Of a stretch of 64,000 bases of DNA, positions 28,061-37,179 are shown piece by piece. The stretch's first letter is position 1. Every line of letters begins with the position of its first letter. Below the pieces are notes generated by a model. That model worked only from the letters and a program-made list of their open reading frames with translations. It did not search any database and was not told where the DNA came from. The stretch is from JBBDMC01 sp963826055 (GTDB lineage: Bacteria; Pseudomonadota; Alphaproteobacteria; Rhizobiales; Kaistiaceae): contig CAWGVO010000012.1 of assembly GCA_963826055.1 (NCBI GenBank), positions 62,001-126,000 of the forward strand, given 5' to 3'. Position numbers and translations under genes: made by a program.

Positions 28061-28807
28061 CTAGTTGCGGCTGTTGCCCATCAGGCGCAGCAGGAACAGG
28101 AACAGGTTGAGGAAGTCGAGGTAGAGCTTGAGCGCGCTCATGATCGCCTTGCGGCCGGCCACAGTGCCGTCGTCGCCGACGTAATACATCTCCTTGATCT
28201 TCTGGGTGTCGTAGGCGGTGAGGCCTGCGAACACCAGCACGCCGATCACCGAGATGGCGAAGTCGACCGCCGCCGAGCCGATGAAGATGTTGACGATCAT
28301 CGCGATGACGATGCCGATCAGGCCCATGAACAGGAACGAACCCCAGCCGGTAAGGTCACGGCTGGTGGTGTAGCCCCACAGGCTGAGGCTGCCGAATGCG
28401 GCCGCACTGATGAAGAACACCTTGGCGACGCTGGCGCCGGTGTAGATCAAAAGGATCGGCGCGAGCGATACCCCCATCAGCGCCGCATAGGCCCAGAACA
28501 CCAGCTGCGCCGTTTGAACGCTCATGCGCTGGATGCCGAAGCTCATCCAGAATACCAGCCCGAGCGGCGCCAGAAAGGCCACCCATCCGAGCGGCGACAG
28601 CGTGTAGCCGCGCGCGGTGGCCGAGAAGAACACCGTCCCGATCGCCGTGTTGGCGACGAACCACGCGATCACACCGGTCAGCACCAGGCCGATCGTCATG
28701 TAGTTGTAGACGCGGATCATATGGGCCCTGAGGCCCTCGTCGATTACACCGGCCGCACCGCTGCTGACCGCTGCGCCGTAGCGCGACTGGTTGTCGTAGT
28801 TGGCCAT
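28061..28807 (-). CDS. Bax inhibitor-1 / YccA family membrane protein
   Basis: The 248-residue protein begins MANYDNQSRYGAAV and has seven hydrophobic segments between about residues 35 and 245. Family blocks are IRVYNYMTIGLVLTGVIAWF, SFGIQRMSV, GLTAYDTQKIKEMYYVGDDG and the C-terminal ALKLYLDFLNLFLFLLRLMG. BI-1 proteins are proton-gated calcium-leak channels in studied members; YccA interacts with FtsH in E. coli. It stands alone with its own terminator. Confidence 0.93.
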   Translation of the reverse strand: MANYDNQSRYGAAVSSGAAGVIDEGLRAHMIRVYNYMTIGLVLTGVIAWFVANTAIGTVFFSATARGYTLSPLGWVAFLAPLGLVFWMSFGIQRMSVQTAQLVFWAYAALMGVSLAPILLIYTGASVAKVFFISAAAFGSLSLWGYTTSRDLTGWGSFLFMGLIGIVIAMIVNIFIGSAAVDFAISVIGVLVFAGLTAYDTQKIKEMYYVGDDGTVAGRKAIMSALKLYLDFLNLFLFLLRLMGNSRN

Positions 28808-29030
28808 CGAATGGTCCTCTCGATCCTCTCGCAGGAAACGGCATCCGCCGTCGGATTCAGGCGACAATATGGGCTGTGGGGCGCGGCCAGACAAGGGCTG
28901 CCCGGCCGCCCCCAAACCGGCCTGACCGTCACGAAAAGTGCCTCCAACCCCTTTACAGTTGCTCAACAAGCCCGAGATTCGGCAATGGGAACCGATTCCG
29001 GGCCTGCCAACCGTAGGGGGAAAGCCTGCC

Positions 29031-29603
29031 ATGCCGCGCCTGTTCACTGGCATCGAGGTCCCGGCCGAAATCGGCGACCGGCTGACCATGCTGAGGGGCG
29101 GGCTGCCGGGGGCGCGCTGGATCGATCCGGACAACTACCACCTGACGCTGCGTTTCATCGGCGACATCGACATGGTCCAGGCGGAAGCCGTGGCGGAGGG
29201 CCTCGACCGCGTCCGGCGCACCGCCTTCCATCTGCGCCTCACCGGCATCGGTCCGCTCGGCACCGGCAAGCCGCACGCCATCGTCGCCAACGTCAAGCCG
29301 ACCCCGGCCTTGCTCGACCTGCAGGCCGAGCACGAGCGCATCTTCCAGCGCCTCGGCCTGCCGCCGGAGGGGCGCAAGTACACCCCGCACATCACGCTGG
29401 CGCGGCTGCGCAATGGCAGCGACCGCCACGTTGCCGAGTACCTCGGCCTGCGCGGCGGCTTCCTTGCCGGCTCGTTCCCGGTCGACCGCTTCGTGTTGTT
29501 CTCGTCGCGCGATTCGGTCGGCGGCGGCCCCTACGTTGTCGAGCAGGTCTATCCGCTGATGCCGGCGGCGGCCACCGGAGAGCAGGCATGGTCGGCCGGC
29601 TGA
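29031..29603 (+). CDS. thpR: RNA 2',3'-cyclic phosphodiesterase
   Basis: ThpR/LigT opens 2',3'-cyclic phosphates on RNA ends. The 190-residue protein starts MPRLFTGIEVPAEIGDRL at the ATG at 29031 (TAGGGGG upstream). Both catalytic HxTx motifs are present: YHLTLRFIGD near residue 43 and YTPHITLARL near residue 125. The second gene of the pair, a pterin dehydratase, overlaps its end by 16 bases. Confidence 0.93.
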   Translation: MPRLFTGIEVPAEIGDRLTMLRGGLPGARWIDPDNYHLTLRFIGDIDMVQAEAVAEGLDRVRRTAFHLRLTGIGPLGTGKPHAIVANVKPTPALLDLQAEHERIFQRLGLPPEGRKYTPHITLARLRNGSDRHVAEYLGLRGGFLAGSFPVDRFVLFSSRDSVGGGPYVVEQVYPLMPAAATGEQAWSAG

Positions 29604-29881
29604 CCACCGAGGAGCGGCGGCTGGCGCTTGCGGCGCTTCCCGCCTGGCGTCCCCTCGACGACCGCGACGCCATCACCCGCACCTTCACTTTCGCCGATTT
29701 CAGCGAGGCTTTCGCCTTCATGACGCGGGTGGCGCTGCTCGCCGAGAAGATGGACCACCATCCCGAGTGGTCGAACGTCTACAAGACGGTCGCCATCACC
29801 CTGTCCACCCACGAGGCGGGCGGCCTGACCAGCCGCGACGTCGACCTCGCCACGGCGATCGACCGCGTCGCCGGCGGCTAG
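29588..29881 (+). CDS. phhB: Pterin-4-alpha-carbinolamine dehydratase
   Basis: The 97-residue protein contains the family signature MDHHPEWSNVYKTVAITLSTHEAGGLTSRD (split as MDHHPEWSNVY and LTSRDVDLA), with the catalytic histidines in DHHPEW. It recycles the pterin cofactor of aromatic amino-acid hydroxylases. No phhA is near, so it may serve molybdopterin or folate-type pterins, as proposed for stand-alone bacterial copies. It overlaps thpR by 16 bases and is likely cotranscribed. Confidence 0.93.
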   Translation: MVGRLTTEERRLALAALPAWRPLDDRDAITRTFTFADFSEAFAFMTRVALLAEKMDHHPEWSNVYKTVAITLSTHEAGGLTSRDVDLATAIDRVAGG

Positions 29882-29922
29882 AACAATTCCGGGAATGATT
29901 CCACTTTTTCGTCCGGAATTGC
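29882..29922. repeat. Palindromic intergenic element, copy 2 (degenerate)
   Basis: AACAATTCCGGGAATGATTCCAC to GTCCGGAATTGCTC shows the outer arms of the 27352 element, with a decayed inner stem. It starts directly after the pterin dehydratase stop. A smaller palindrome CCGGAA-TCGG-TTCCGG follows at about 29934-29949. Confidence 0.65.
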
Positions 29923-30032
29923 TCGAAACAACCCGGAATCGGTTCCGGAAAGGCCCCTCTGCACCCGGAATTGCCCCCTGGGGCTTGCACCGGACGCCGC
30001 CCTGTCCGATGTTTGGGTCGAGGAGAACGGCA

Positions 30033-30392
30033 ATGGTTGAAGTGCTGGACGGAGAAATCCTCGGCCCCGAGGACGAGGCGGCACGGGCGGAGCGGGTGAA
30101 GGCCCGGTTCTGGTCGACGCTCAGGAAAGCCGCGCGCCAGATACCCTTCGCCGACGATCTGGTGGCGGCCTACTACTGCGCCCTCGACCCGGAGGTGCCG
30201 GCCCGGGTGCGCGCCACGCTTCTGGCCGCGCTCGCCTATTTCGTCATGCCCTTCGACGTCATTCCCGACGTGCTCGCCGGCATCGGTTTCACCGATGACG
30301 TGACCGTTCTCCTTGGCGCCATCGCCATCGTCCGCGCCCATATCACGGCCGCGCACCGTGAGGCCGCCCGCCGGGCGCTGGCCGACGCCTGA
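30033..30392 (+). CDS. YkvA family (DUF1232) protein
   Basis: The ATG at 30033 follows AGGAGAACGGCA. The 119-residue protein has the DUF1232 core LAALAYFVMPFDVIPDVLAGIGFTDDVTVLLGAI (here the PFDVIPD and GFTDDVTVL blocks) in a hydrophobic hairpin, with charged flanks. DUF1232 proteins are small membrane-associated proteins of unknown function. A repeat copy begins two bases after its stop. Confidence 0.9.
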   Translation: MVEVLDGEILGPEDEAARAERVKARFWSTLRKAARQIPFADDLVAAYYCALDPEVPARVRATLLAALAYFVMPFDVIPDVLAGIGFTDDVTVLLGAIAIVRAHITAAHREAARRALADA

Positions 30393-30393
30393 A

Positions 30394-30437
30394 GCAATTC
30401 CAGGAAAAGTGGATTCCACTTTTCCGGCTGGAATTGC
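30394..30437. repeat. Palindromic intergenic element, copy 3
   Basis: It has the same layout as copy 1: GCAATTCC, GGAAAAGTGG, ATT, CCACTTTTCC, GGCT, GGAATTGC, with both stems complete. It begins within two bases of the YkvA stop codon, so it could serve as that gene's transcript end. Confidence 0.85.
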
Positions 30438-30506
30438 GCCAGAACAGAGGGAGGGGACCGTCACATTGTCGTCGCCTTTTGCTGGATTCGGTCGGCCCGG
30501 CAAATG

Positions 30507-30531
30507 CCTGGTTCACGAAATGGTAACCAGG
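30507..30531. promoter_or_regulatory. CCTGGTT-N11-AACCAGG inverted repeat upstream of ialB-like gene
   Basis: A perfect 7+7 inverted repeat ends 68 bp before the ATG of the IalB-like gene, next to AT-rich AAATTTAACC. The position and symmetry fit an operator, but no regulator can be assigned. Confidence 0.35.
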
Positions 30532-30599
30532 TTCGGCCAAATTTAACCAATGCTTATCCAGGCAGGAACTGTCACGTGATGACCGTCCCCGGGAGGATT

Positions 30600-31112
30600 A
30601 TGAACCGCCGCTTCCTGATCGCTGCTCTCGCCGTGCTGCTCGCCCCGTCCGCCGCCGCCCTCGCCCAGCAGGACGTTGGCACCTTCCAGTCGTGGACGAC
30701 GTTCACCCAGGACGACCCTGACGGCAAGATGTGCTTCATCGCCTCCCAGCCACAGGACAAGAAGTATTCCCAGCCCGTCAACGGCCGCGATCCGGTGTTC
30801 TTCATGGTCACCTCGATCCCGGCCAAGGGCATCCGCAACGAGGTCAGCACCATCATCGGCTACCCGTTTGCGCCGAATTCCGACGTCACGGTCGACGTCG
30901 ATGGCCAGAAGTTCAAGATGTTCACCAGCGAGACCCAGGGCGACACCGCCTGGGCGATGGCCGACCAGCAGGCCGCCCTGGTCACGGCGATGAAGGCCGG
31001 CCACTCGATGAGCGTCGAGGGCAAGTCTAAGCGCGGCACCGTCACCACCGACATCTACTCGCTGCGGGGCGTCACCGCCGCCCTCGACAAGGCGGCTTCC
31101 GAGTGCCCGTAA
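30600..31112 (+). CDS. Invasion-associated locus B (IalB) family protein
   Basis: The ATG at 30600 follows GGGAGGATT. The 170-residue protein has a Sec signal (MNRRFLIAALAVLLAPSAAALA). The IalB-like mature part has FQSWTTFTQDDPDGKMCFIASQP, VSTIIGYPF, SDVTVDVDGQKFKMFT and YSLRGVTAALDKAASECP, with two cysteines likely disulfide-bonded. IalB is an invasion factor in Bartonella, but homologues occur throughout free-living Rhizobiales, so no virulence role is implied. Confidence 0.9.
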   Translation: MNRRFLIAALAVLLAPSAAALAQQDVGTFQSWTTFTQDDPDGKMCFIASQPQDKKYSQPVNGRDPVFFMVTSIPAKGIRNEVSTIIGYPFAPNSDVTVDVDGQKFKMFTSETQGDTAWAMADQQAALVTAMKAGHSMSVEGKSKRGTVTTDIYSLRGVTAALDKAASECP

Positions 31113-31114
31113 AA

Positions 31115-31158
31115 GCAATCCCAGGAAAAGTGTGAAGCACTTTTCCGTCCGGGATTGC
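31115..31158. repeat. Palindromic intergenic element, copy 4
   Basis: GCAATCCC, GGAAAAGTG, TGAAG, CACTTTTCC, GTCC, GGGATTGC. The outer arms differ from copies 1 and 3 by compensating changes (T to C opposite A to G), which keeps pairing and points to selection on, or recent origin of, the folded form. It starts two bases after the IalB-like stop. Confidence 0.85.
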
Positions 31159-31169
31159 GTCAGGGGTGC

Positions 31170-31214
31170 GCAAATCCCAGGAAAAGTGTGAGGCACTTTT
31201 CCGCCCGGGATAGC
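31170..31214. repeat. Palindromic intergenic element, copy 5, in tandem with copy 4
   Basis: GCAAATCCC, GGAAAAGTG, TGAGG, CACTTTTCC, GCCC, GGGATAGC. It lies 11 bp after copy 4 in the same layout, making a tandem pair between the IalB-like gene and rlmN. Confidence 0.8.
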
Positions 31215-31307
31215 ACTGGAGAGTCCAGCCAAACCTGACCGTGCTCCCGTTCGCCGGTTTCGGTGTTGTCGCGGCGCCCGCTGGGCTATAACCCCGCGGC
31301 AACCTAC

Positions 31308-32471
31308 ATGTCTGCGATGACCACGCTCGCCCAACCCGCAACAACCGCTGGCAAGCCGTCGCTCGCCGGCCTCGACCGCGCCGGTCTCGCCGCCGCGCTC
31401 GCCGCTGTCGGCGTGCCCGAGCGTCAGGTGAGGATGCGCGTCGCCCAGCTCTGGCATTGGCTGTACGTGCGCGGGGTGACCGACTTCGCGGCGATGACCA
31501 ACGTCTCGCGGGACCTGCGCGCCGTCCTCGCGGAGGCATACGCCATCGCCCGCCCGGAGATCGTCAGCGAGCAGATTTCCGCCGACGGCACCCGCAAGTG
31601 GCTGTTGCGCTTCCCGGCCAACGGCGCCGGCCGGCCGGTGGAGGTGGAGACCGTCTACATACCGGAGGAAGGCCGCGGCACGCTCTGCCTGTCGAGCCAG
31701 GTTGGCTGCACTCTGTCCTGCACCTTCTGCCACACCGGCACCCAGACGCTGGTGCGCAACCTGACCGCGGCCGAGATCGTCGGCCAGATCCTGCTCGCCC
31801 GCGACCGCCTCGGCGACTATGCGCCCGCGGACGGGAACCGCCTCGTCTCCAACGTCGTCATGATGGGCATGGGCGAGCCGCTCTACAATTTCGACAACGT
31901 CAAGGACGCGCTCCTCATCGCCGCCGACGGCGAAGGCATCGCCCTGTCGAAGCGTCGCATCACGCTGTCGACGTCCGGCGTCGTTCCGATGATCCCGCGC
32001 GCCGGCGCCGAGATCGGGGTGATGCTGGCGGTCTCGCTCCACGCCGTCCGCGACGACCTCCGCGATCAGCTGGTGCCGCTCAACCGCAAGTACCCGATCG
32101 CCGAGCTGCTGGCCGCCTGCCGCGCCTACCCCGGCCTCTCCAACGCGCGGCGCATCACCTTCGAGTACGTCATGCTGAAGGGCGTCAACAACTCCGTCGC
32201 CGACGCCCGCGAGCTGGTACGCCTGCTCGCCGGCATCCCCGCCAAGATCAACCTGATCCCGTTCAACCCGTGGCCTGGCTCGGCCTACGCCTGCTCCGAC
32301 TGGGATCAGATCGAGCGGTTCGCCGATATCGTCAACCGCGCCGGCTATGCCTCGCCGATCCGCACCCCGCGCGGCCGCGACATCCTCGCCGCCTGCGGCC
32401 AGCTCAAGAGCGAGAGCGAGCGCCTGAAGATCCGCGAGCGCCTCGCCCTCGAGGCGATGATCGCCGGCTAG
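31308..32471 (+). CDS. rlmN: Dual-specificity RNA methyltransferase RlmN
   Basis: RlmN makes C2-methyladenosine at A2503 of 23S rRNA and A37 of tRNAs. The protein has 387 residues from the ATG at 31308 (a second ATG at 31317 and an upstream one at 31263 are possible). It shows the RlmN entry LWHWLYVRG and the radical SAM cysteines in CTLSCTFCHTGTQ near residue 135. Other blocks are MMGMGEPLYNFDNV, SLHAVRDDLRDQLVPLN, FEYVMLKGVNNS and NLIPFNPWPGS. The catalytic C-terminal cysteine is in ILAACGQL. Alone on the plus strand. Confidence 0.97.
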   Translation: MSAMTTLAQPATTAGKPSLAGLDRAGLAAALAAVGVPERQVRMRVAQLWHWLYVRGVTDFAAMTNVSRDLRAVLAEAYAIARPEIVSEQISADGTRKWLLRFPANGAGRPVEVETVYIPEEGRGTLCLSSQVGCTLSCTFCHTGTQTLVRNLTAAEIVGQILLARDRLGDYAPADGNRLVSNVVMMGMGEPLYNFDNVKDALLIAADGEGIALSKRRITLSTSGVVPMIPRAGAEIGVMLAVSLHAVRDDLRDQLVPLNRKYPIAELLAACRAYPGLSNARRITFEYVMLKGVNNSVADARELVRLLAGIPAKINLIPFNPWPGSAYACSDWDQIERFADIVNRAGYASPIRTPRGRDILAACGQLKSESERLKIRERLALEAMIAG

Positions 32472-32481
32472 TTTTCGTCGG

Positions 32482-32946
32482 GTGTCACGCGAAAACACCG
32501 AGAGAGCGAGGGTTCCCGACCTGTCCGAACTTCTCCGCCTGCTCTTCCTCGTCCCCCTCGCCTACATCGTCGCCGTCATCGCCGCCGCGATGGTGCTGGT
32601 GTTCTCCGCCTATGGTTTTCCCGATCGCGGCACGGGCGCGATCTTCGTTGCCCCCATCGTCTGGACCGTCTTCACCGTCGGCGCCGCCTCGTTCGTTCCC
32701 GCCGCGATCGCCATGCTGGTGTCGGAGATGTTCCGCCTCCGCTCGGTTTTCTATTTCCTGCTGGTCGGTGGCGCCATCGGCCTCGCCGGCCACGAGCTGG
32801 CGCGCCTCATGGGAATGTTCATCGTCGACTACACGCGCCCCGTGGCGTTCCCGGCCGCCGGCTTTGTCGGCGGCTTCGTCTACTGGCTGATCGCCGGCAT
32901 GTCCGCCGGCCCGCCCCCGCCGGCGCAGGCCGACCCGCCGCGATGA
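32482..32946 (+). CDS. Small membrane protein, unknown
   Basis: From a GTG 10 bp after rlmN the frame gives 154 residues with four hydrophobic segments (about residues 18-45, 50-80, 85-105 and 118-140) and a Pro-rich tail (GPPPPAQADPPR). Polar residues within the membrane region are few. I recognise no family. The short distance to rlmN suggests cotranscription. The stop is 11 bp from the convergent flavodoxin stop. Confidence 0.65.
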   Translation: MSRENTERARVPDLSELLRLLFLVPLAYIVAVIAAAMVLVFSAYGFPDRGTGAIFVAPIVWTVFTVGAASFVPAAIAMLVSEMFRLRSVFYFLLVGGAIGLAGHELARLMGMFIVDYTRPVAFPAAGFVGGFVYWLIAGMSAGPPPPAQADPPR

Positions 32947-32956
32947 CACCCGCCCG

Positions 32957-33457
32957 CTAGTTCTTCTCGAATTTCGCCGGCTTCGGCATCAGCCCGGCGG
33001 CAAACGCCCTCACTTTCGCCTCGGCCACCTTGTTGCCGTGGTCGGCCTCGCTGATGGTGAGGAGCGGATCGGGCCTCTGCCCGACGCTCGCCTCGAATTC
33101 CGCCAGCACCTTGGGATAGGCCCGCCCGGCGCCCGATTGCAGCGCGAGACCGAGGACCCGCGCCTCCTTGCCGTGTTCGGCGAGCCACGTCCGCGCCGGC
33201 CCGGCCAGGCGCGCCGCCCACACCGGTGCCGTCAGGATCACCCGGTCGTAGGCCGCCGCCGCCCTCGCCATCGGTCGGATGGCGGGCCTCCTTTTGAGGT
33301 AGGAGTCGATGAGGCAGCGGACGATGCCCCGCGCCTCGAAATCGCGGGGCTCCGCCTCGATGATCTCGGCCGTGTCGGCGCCGAGCACTGCGGCCAGCCA
33401 CTCCGCCACCAGCTTCGACTTGCCCGACAGCGAGTAGTAGACCACCAGATCGGACAT
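32957..33457 (-). CDS. Flavodoxin-like protein
   Basis: From the ATG at 33457 (MSDLVVYYSLSGKSK) the protein has 166 residues; a longer frame to 33520 adds a non-family extension. The phosphate-binding loop YSLSGKSK, the block YDRVILTAPVWAARLAGPARTWL and a GAG-containing loop are of the flavodoxin fold that binds FMN. It probably serves in electron transfer or as a quinone reductase; the partner is unknown. It is convergent with the upstream membrane gene and divergent from argG. Confidence 0.82.
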   Translation of the reverse strand: MSDLVVYYSLSGKSKLVAEWLAAVLGADTAEIIEAEPRDFEARGIVRCLIDSYLKRRPAIRPMARAAAAYDRVILTAPVWAARLAGPARTWLAEHGKEARVLGLALQSGAGRAYPKVLAEFEASVGQRPDPLLTISEADHGNKVAEAKVRAFAAGLMPKPAKFEKN

Positions 33458-33609
33458 CGGTCCGGCCACCTTCGCTTCACGCGTCGCACGAGACCTTGCG
33501 CGCCCGCCGCCGCCGGGCATTGCGTTGAATCAAACGCGGCTTGCCGGCCCGTCGCCGTCCGTCCTATAAGCCGCCGACCCCGCGACAATCGCCCGGAGCG
33601 GCAAGACCG

Positions 33610-34827
<1,218 letters not shown>

Positions 34828-34894
34828 GGATGCCGCGGTAATCGGCAGGGGCTGAAAAATTTAGCACAATCATATGGTTAAGACGAACTACCGC

Positions 34895-34909
34895 TTAATC
34901 ACGCGTTAA
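34895..34909. promoter_or_regulatory. Perfect CtrA-type site TTAA-N7-TTAA
   Basis: TTAA, TCACGCG, TTAA matches the full consensus TTAA-N7-TTAA of the alphaproteobacterial cell-cycle regulator CtrA. It lies 48 bp upstream of the ATG of the PAS-GGDEF-EAL gene, in a 129 bp AT-rich spacer. A further TTAA is at 34878. Position relative to the start suits either activation or repression. Confidence 0.65.
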
Positions 34910-34956
34910 GTAGCCGGTGCGATGTTGCCGGTCTCCCCGAGTGCGCGGAGACGGGC

Positions 34957-37089
34957 ATGGATTCCACCGGCGTCGAGCAAACCGACAACAGTGCTCTGCT
35001 TAACGCAGCCCTGGAGAGCATGCCGTATGGCTTCTCGATCTGGGATGAGGACTACCGCCTCATCCTGGTCAACGGTCGCTACCTCGAGATTTACAGTCTG
35101 CAGAGGGAGCGCGTCCGGCCGGGAATGTCGCTGCTGACGATCTGCGAACTGACCATCGCCGCCGGCAATCACCCGAACGTCATGCCCGACGAATTGTTCC
35201 GGCTCTACCGCAGTCGCCTCGACGCGACCACCGACCCCGCCATCATCAATCACCACGAGAAGTCGATCCGCGGGCGAACGATCCGCTCCAACTACGCGCG
35301 CATCCCCGGCGTCGGCTGGGCGGTCACCCACGAGGACATCACGGAGCAGGTCAGGCGCATCCAGTCGCTGCATGCCCACGAGACCGAACTGCGCCAGCAG
35401 AACATGCGTTTTTCCGCCGCGGTCAACAACATGCCGCAGGGCTTGTGCATGTTCGATGCGGAGCAGAAGCTGGTCATCTGCAACGACGCCTACGCCGAGA
35501 TGTATGGCCTGCCCCCGGAGCTGCTCCGGCCGGGAACGCCGCTCAGCGATATCCTCGCCCACCGCATTGAACACAACGCCACCCCGGTCGGCGGCGCCGA
35601 CGCGTACGTCAGCGACCGTTTCGACCAGGTTGCCGACGGCAAACCGGGCGCGGCAATCGTCGAATTCCAGGATGGCCGCGTCATCTCGATCCTGCACCAT
35701 CCAATGGACGATGGTGGCTGGGTCTCCACCCATCAGGACATCACCGAGCAGCGCCAGATCGAGATGCGCATCCGCCATCTGGCCCGCCACGATTCGTTGA
35801 CCGACCTGCCCAACCGCCTGATGTTCCACGAGGAGATGAAGGCTGCCGAGGCGCGGATCAGGCATCGCCAGATCCTCGCCGTCCTCGCTATCGACCTCGA
35901 CCATTTCAAGCTGGTGAACGACGGCCTCGGTCATGCCATCGGCGACGCCGTCCTCAAGATGGTCGCCGACCGCCTGCGCTCCGCGTGCCGCGAGGGCGAT
36001 ATGGTGGCCCGCCTCGGCGGCGACGAGTTCGCCATCCTCTCCGGCGTTCTCCAGCGTCCGGACGACGCCGCCGCGCTTGCCAAGCGCATCGTCACCCGCA
36101 TCGGCGAGCCGTTCCTTGTCGACGGTCACAACATCATGATCGGTGCCAGCGTCGGCATCGCCGTCGCCCCGGGCGACGGCACTGACACCGACATGCTGCT
36201 GAAGAACGCCGACCTCGCCCTCTACCGCGCCAAGGGCGAGGGCCGCAGTGCCTTCCACTTCTTCGAGCAAGGCATGGACGCCGCCCTGCAGGTCCGCCAC
36301 GCGATGGAGCTTGAGTTGCGCCAGGCGATCGCGCGAAGCGAGTTCCGGCTGGTCTTCCAGCCGCTGTTCAATCTCGATCAGAAGCGCGTTTCAGGGCTGG
36401 AGGCCCTGCTTCGCTGGTACCACCCCGAACGTGGCACCATCGAGCCGGCAGAGTTCCTTCCCGTCGCCGAAGAGACCGGGCTGATCGTCGCCATCGGCGA
36501 ATGGGCACTCAACGAAGCGTGCCGCGTCGGCGTCGGCTGGCCCGACGACGTCAGCGTCGCCGTCAACGTTTCGGCGGTCCAGTTCCGCAACCGCAACCTG
36601 CCGCAGCACGTCAAGGCGGCGCTTGAGCACTCCGGGCTCGCGCCCGCCCGGCTGGAGCTTGAGGTCACCGAGTCGGTTCTGCTCGCCGACGGAGTCCCCA
36701 CCATCACCATCCTGCGCCAGTTGCGCGAGCTTGGCGTCCGCATCTCCGTCGACAATTTCGGCACCGGCTATTCGGCCCTCAGCCACCTGCGCTCGTTCCC
36801 GTTCGACAAGGTCAAGATCGACAAATCGTTCGTCCAGGAGATCACCCACGCCGAGGACCGCCGCGCCATCGTCGACGCCGTTATCGGTCTCGGCCGCACC
36901 CTCGGCATGTCGACCACCGCCGAGGGCGTCGAGACCAGTGCCCAGCTCGACCTCGTCCGCGCCAAGGGCTGCACCGAGGTCCAGGGCTTCCTCTTCTCCC
37001 CGCCCCTTCCCGCCGCCTCGGTCGAGCGGCTGTTCTCCCGCAGGGCCGGGCTGGAGGAGTGGACCGAGGCGCTGCGCCAGACGGGCTGA
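34957..37089 (+). CDS. PAS-PAS-GGDEF-EAL cyclic-di-GMP protein
   Basis: The 710-residue soluble protein has two PAS_7-type sensor domains (about residues 12-125 and 150-265). A GGDEF domain with intact RLGGDEFAIL (near residue 353) and an EAL domain beginning GLEALLRWYHPERG (near residue 488) follow. The EAL part has NVSAVQF, ELEVTES, KIDKSFV and AEGVET, but the metal-binding pair is VDNFGTGYSAL, with Asn for the second Asp of DDFGTGYSSL. The cyclase is likely active; phosphodiesterase activity may be weakened. No membrane segment. The start follows GGAGACGGGC. A CtrA-type site upstream suggests cell-cycle control of c-di-GMP. Confidence 0.93.
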   Translation: MDSTGVEQTDNSALLNAALESMPYGFSIWDEDYRLILVNGRYLEIYSLQRERVRPGMSLLTICELTIAAGNHPNVMPDELFRLYRSRLDATTDPAIINHHEKSIRGRTIRSNYARIPGVGWAVTHEDITEQVRRIQSLHAHETELRQQNMRFSAAVNNMPQGLCMFDAEQKLVICNDAYAEMYGLPPELLRPGTPLSDILAHRIEHNATPVGGADAYVSDRFDQVADGKPGAAIVEFQDGRVISILHHPMDDGGWVSTHQDITEQRQIEMRIRHLARHDSLTDLPNRLMFHEEMKAAEARIRHRQILAVLAIDLDHFKLVNDGLGHAIGDAVLKMVADRLRSACREGDMVARLGGDEFAILSGVLQRPDDAAALAKRIVTRIGEPFLVDGHNIMIGASVGIAVAPGDGTDTDMLLKNADLALYRAKGEGRSAFHFFEQGMDAALQVRHAMELELRQAIARSEFRLVFQPLFNLDQKRVSGLEALLRWYHPERGTIEPAEFLPVAEETGLIVAIGEWALNEACRVGVGWPDDVSVAVNVSAVQFRNRNLPQHVKAALEHSGLAPARLELEVTESVLLADGVPTITILRQLRELGVRISVDNFGTGYSALSHLRSFPFDKVKIDKSFVQEITHAEDRRAIVDAVIGLGRTLGMSTTAEGVETSAQLDLVRAKGCTEVQGFLFSPPLPAASVERLFSRRAGLEEWTEALRQTG

Positions 37090-37179
37090 TTTCTTGGGCA
37101 TCCGGCGCCGATTGCGCCCGGCGGCGCCGATCACCACATGGAAATTGCGCGGAACCCAGCCGCGGCGGAAGGATTAGGC

